Of a DNA stretch of 64,000 nucleotides, positions 63,386-64,000 are shown one piece after another. The stretch lies in assembly GCF_020892095.1 (NCBI RefSeq), contig NZ_AP024845.1:1302001-1366000 (forward strand), read 5' to 3'. Within the stretch, counting starts at the first letter, position 1. Every line of letters begins with the position of its first letter. The translations under genes were made by a program, and so were the position numbers. Source of the stretch: Claveliimonas bilis. GTDB lineage: Bacteria > Bacillota > Clostridia > Lachnospirales > Lachnospiraceae. The notes beneath the pieces are model-generated. The model was not told the DNA's origin. It saw nothing but the letters and a program-made list of their open reading frames with translations, and ran no database searches.

Positions 63386-64000
63386 CTACAATTGAATGGA
63401 CAAAAAGGCCGGAACAATAATGATGATCATAACAACCGCCAGCATAAAAGACATGGGAAGAAGAAGTTTTGTCCCCGCTTCTTCGCCTAATCTTTTTGCC
63501 AATGCTTTCCTCTCTTCAAAAGCATGAATCCCTTCCAGACGCAGCATATCTGCCAGCCCCTTCGTCCCTTTCCTCAAGTTCTGGGACAGCAGCGTCCCTA
63601 ATTTCATATATGCCTGCAGCCCGCACCTGCTTCCAAACTGCTCGTAACACTCTCTTTCCGGTACTCCGCTGCACATTTCATTCCAGGCCGCCTCCATCTC
63701 CTCATAGGCGTACCTTTTCTTTCCCTTTATCTTCTTTTTCTTATATTCATCTATAATCTTTTTCCATGCGCTTTTTGTACTCATCCCGGCGCTTAAAAGC
63801 AGATTAAGCTGGCTTACAATCCGGGGATAATCCTGCATCATCTGCCTGTCTCTGTCATCTTGTTCTTTTTTCCTGTTTTGTCTGTCCAGGAAAAACAGAA
63901 GTACTGCCACCACAATCCCCATAATCAACACAGTTAATCCCCGGAAGTCCATAGGATAGTAATACGAAATTTCCTTTCCATTTACTTTTTCAGGTAATTT
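63386..64000 (-). CDS. tadC: TadC-like pilus assembly membrane protein, partial
   Basis: The frame continues upstream of the first visible ATG (63952) to the window edge, reading KLPEKVNGKEISYYYPMDFR, so the gene begins outside. The visible C-terminal 205 codons hold the T2SS-F domain (LNLLLSAGMSTKSAWKKIID, LRKGTKGLADMLRLEGIHAF, EERKALAKRLGEEAG) and the last helix. It forms the inner-membrane platform with TadB. Confidence 0.85.
   Translation of the reverse strand, partial: KLPEKVNGKEISYYYPMDFRGLTVLIMGIVVAVLLFFLDRQNRKKEQDDRDRQMMQDYPRIVSQLNLLLSAGMSTKSAWKKIIDEYKKKKIKGKKRYAYEEMEAAWNEMCSGVPERECYEQFGSRCGLQAYMKLGTLLSQNLRKGTKGLADMLRLEGIHAFEERKALAKRLGEEAGTKLLLPMSFMLAVVMIIIIVPAFLSIQL

Overview
The window reads as chromosome of a gut-type Lachnospiraceae (Clostridia, Firmicutes). 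This rests on moderate GC with AT-rich intergenic DNA, strong AGGAGG ribosome sites, TTG/GTG starts, ECF vitamin transporters (ThiT, BioY), a YesM/YesN-type sugar-sensing system, MsmK, DUF1002, DUF4367 and TSCPD proteins, and a Clostridia-type Tad pilus locus. No phage, integrase, intact insertion sequence or CRISPR array was seen. Most genes are on the minus strand.

Layout. 1-1173: start of a GH2 glycosidase cut by the window edge. 1251-1458: a 75-bp hairpin-rich tandem repeat. 1474-7877: complete F1Fo-ATP synthase operon (atpBEFHAGDC) with its promoter and terminator; atpB lacks a standard start codon. 8200-12435: a regulatory-RNA island with three related small RNA genes on the plus strand, a type I toxin-antitoxin locus between copies two and three, a GNAT gene and a TetR/ABC exporter operon. 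12641-18574: an AraC remnant, then an MMPL exporter with an xxxLxxG surface protein divergent from a TetR regulator. 18674-24137: a predicted propeller protein, ThiT, tRNA-Lys, DUF6512, DUF1002, thioredoxin, TrmB. 24247-29309: GlgB and a 1010-residue TPR/acidic/P-loop protein. 29468-30258: a minus-strand promoter-to-terminator unit without a long ORF, possibly a large non-coding RNA. 30357-31068: BioY under a BirA operator. 31089-39004: a carbohydrate ABC importer without ATPase, next to a sensor kinase/response regulator/binding-protein module. 39383-43020: an aconitase-family hydratase, a CdaR regulator and a small membrane protein. 43167-44279: MsmK-type ATPase. 44435-51276: housekeeping operon (pgi, decarboxylase, guanylate kinase-like, holB, ricT-like, trmN6, rsmI). 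51457-59046: membrane protein, MTA/SAH nucleosidase, TSCPD protein, an inverted-repeat element, DUF6147 and DUF4367 proteins, murG, ECF sigma factor, HIT protein, soluble histidine kinase, rhomboid protease. 59198-64000: Tad pilus genes running off the right edge.

How it fits together. The permeases at 31-33 kb have no ATPase and could be powered by the stand-alone MsmK at 43 kb; YesN probably activates them. ThiT and BioY need an ECF energising module encoded elsewhere. The two TetR loci control export systems. The strongest novelty candidate is the three-copy small RNA family. All three promoters share one geometry: two TTAA boxes 11 bp apart, the second starting exactly 57 bp before the -10 box. 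Each RNA presents two C-rich stretches complementary to Shine-Dalgarno sequences. Coordinates of short sites were counted by hand and may be off by one or two bases.
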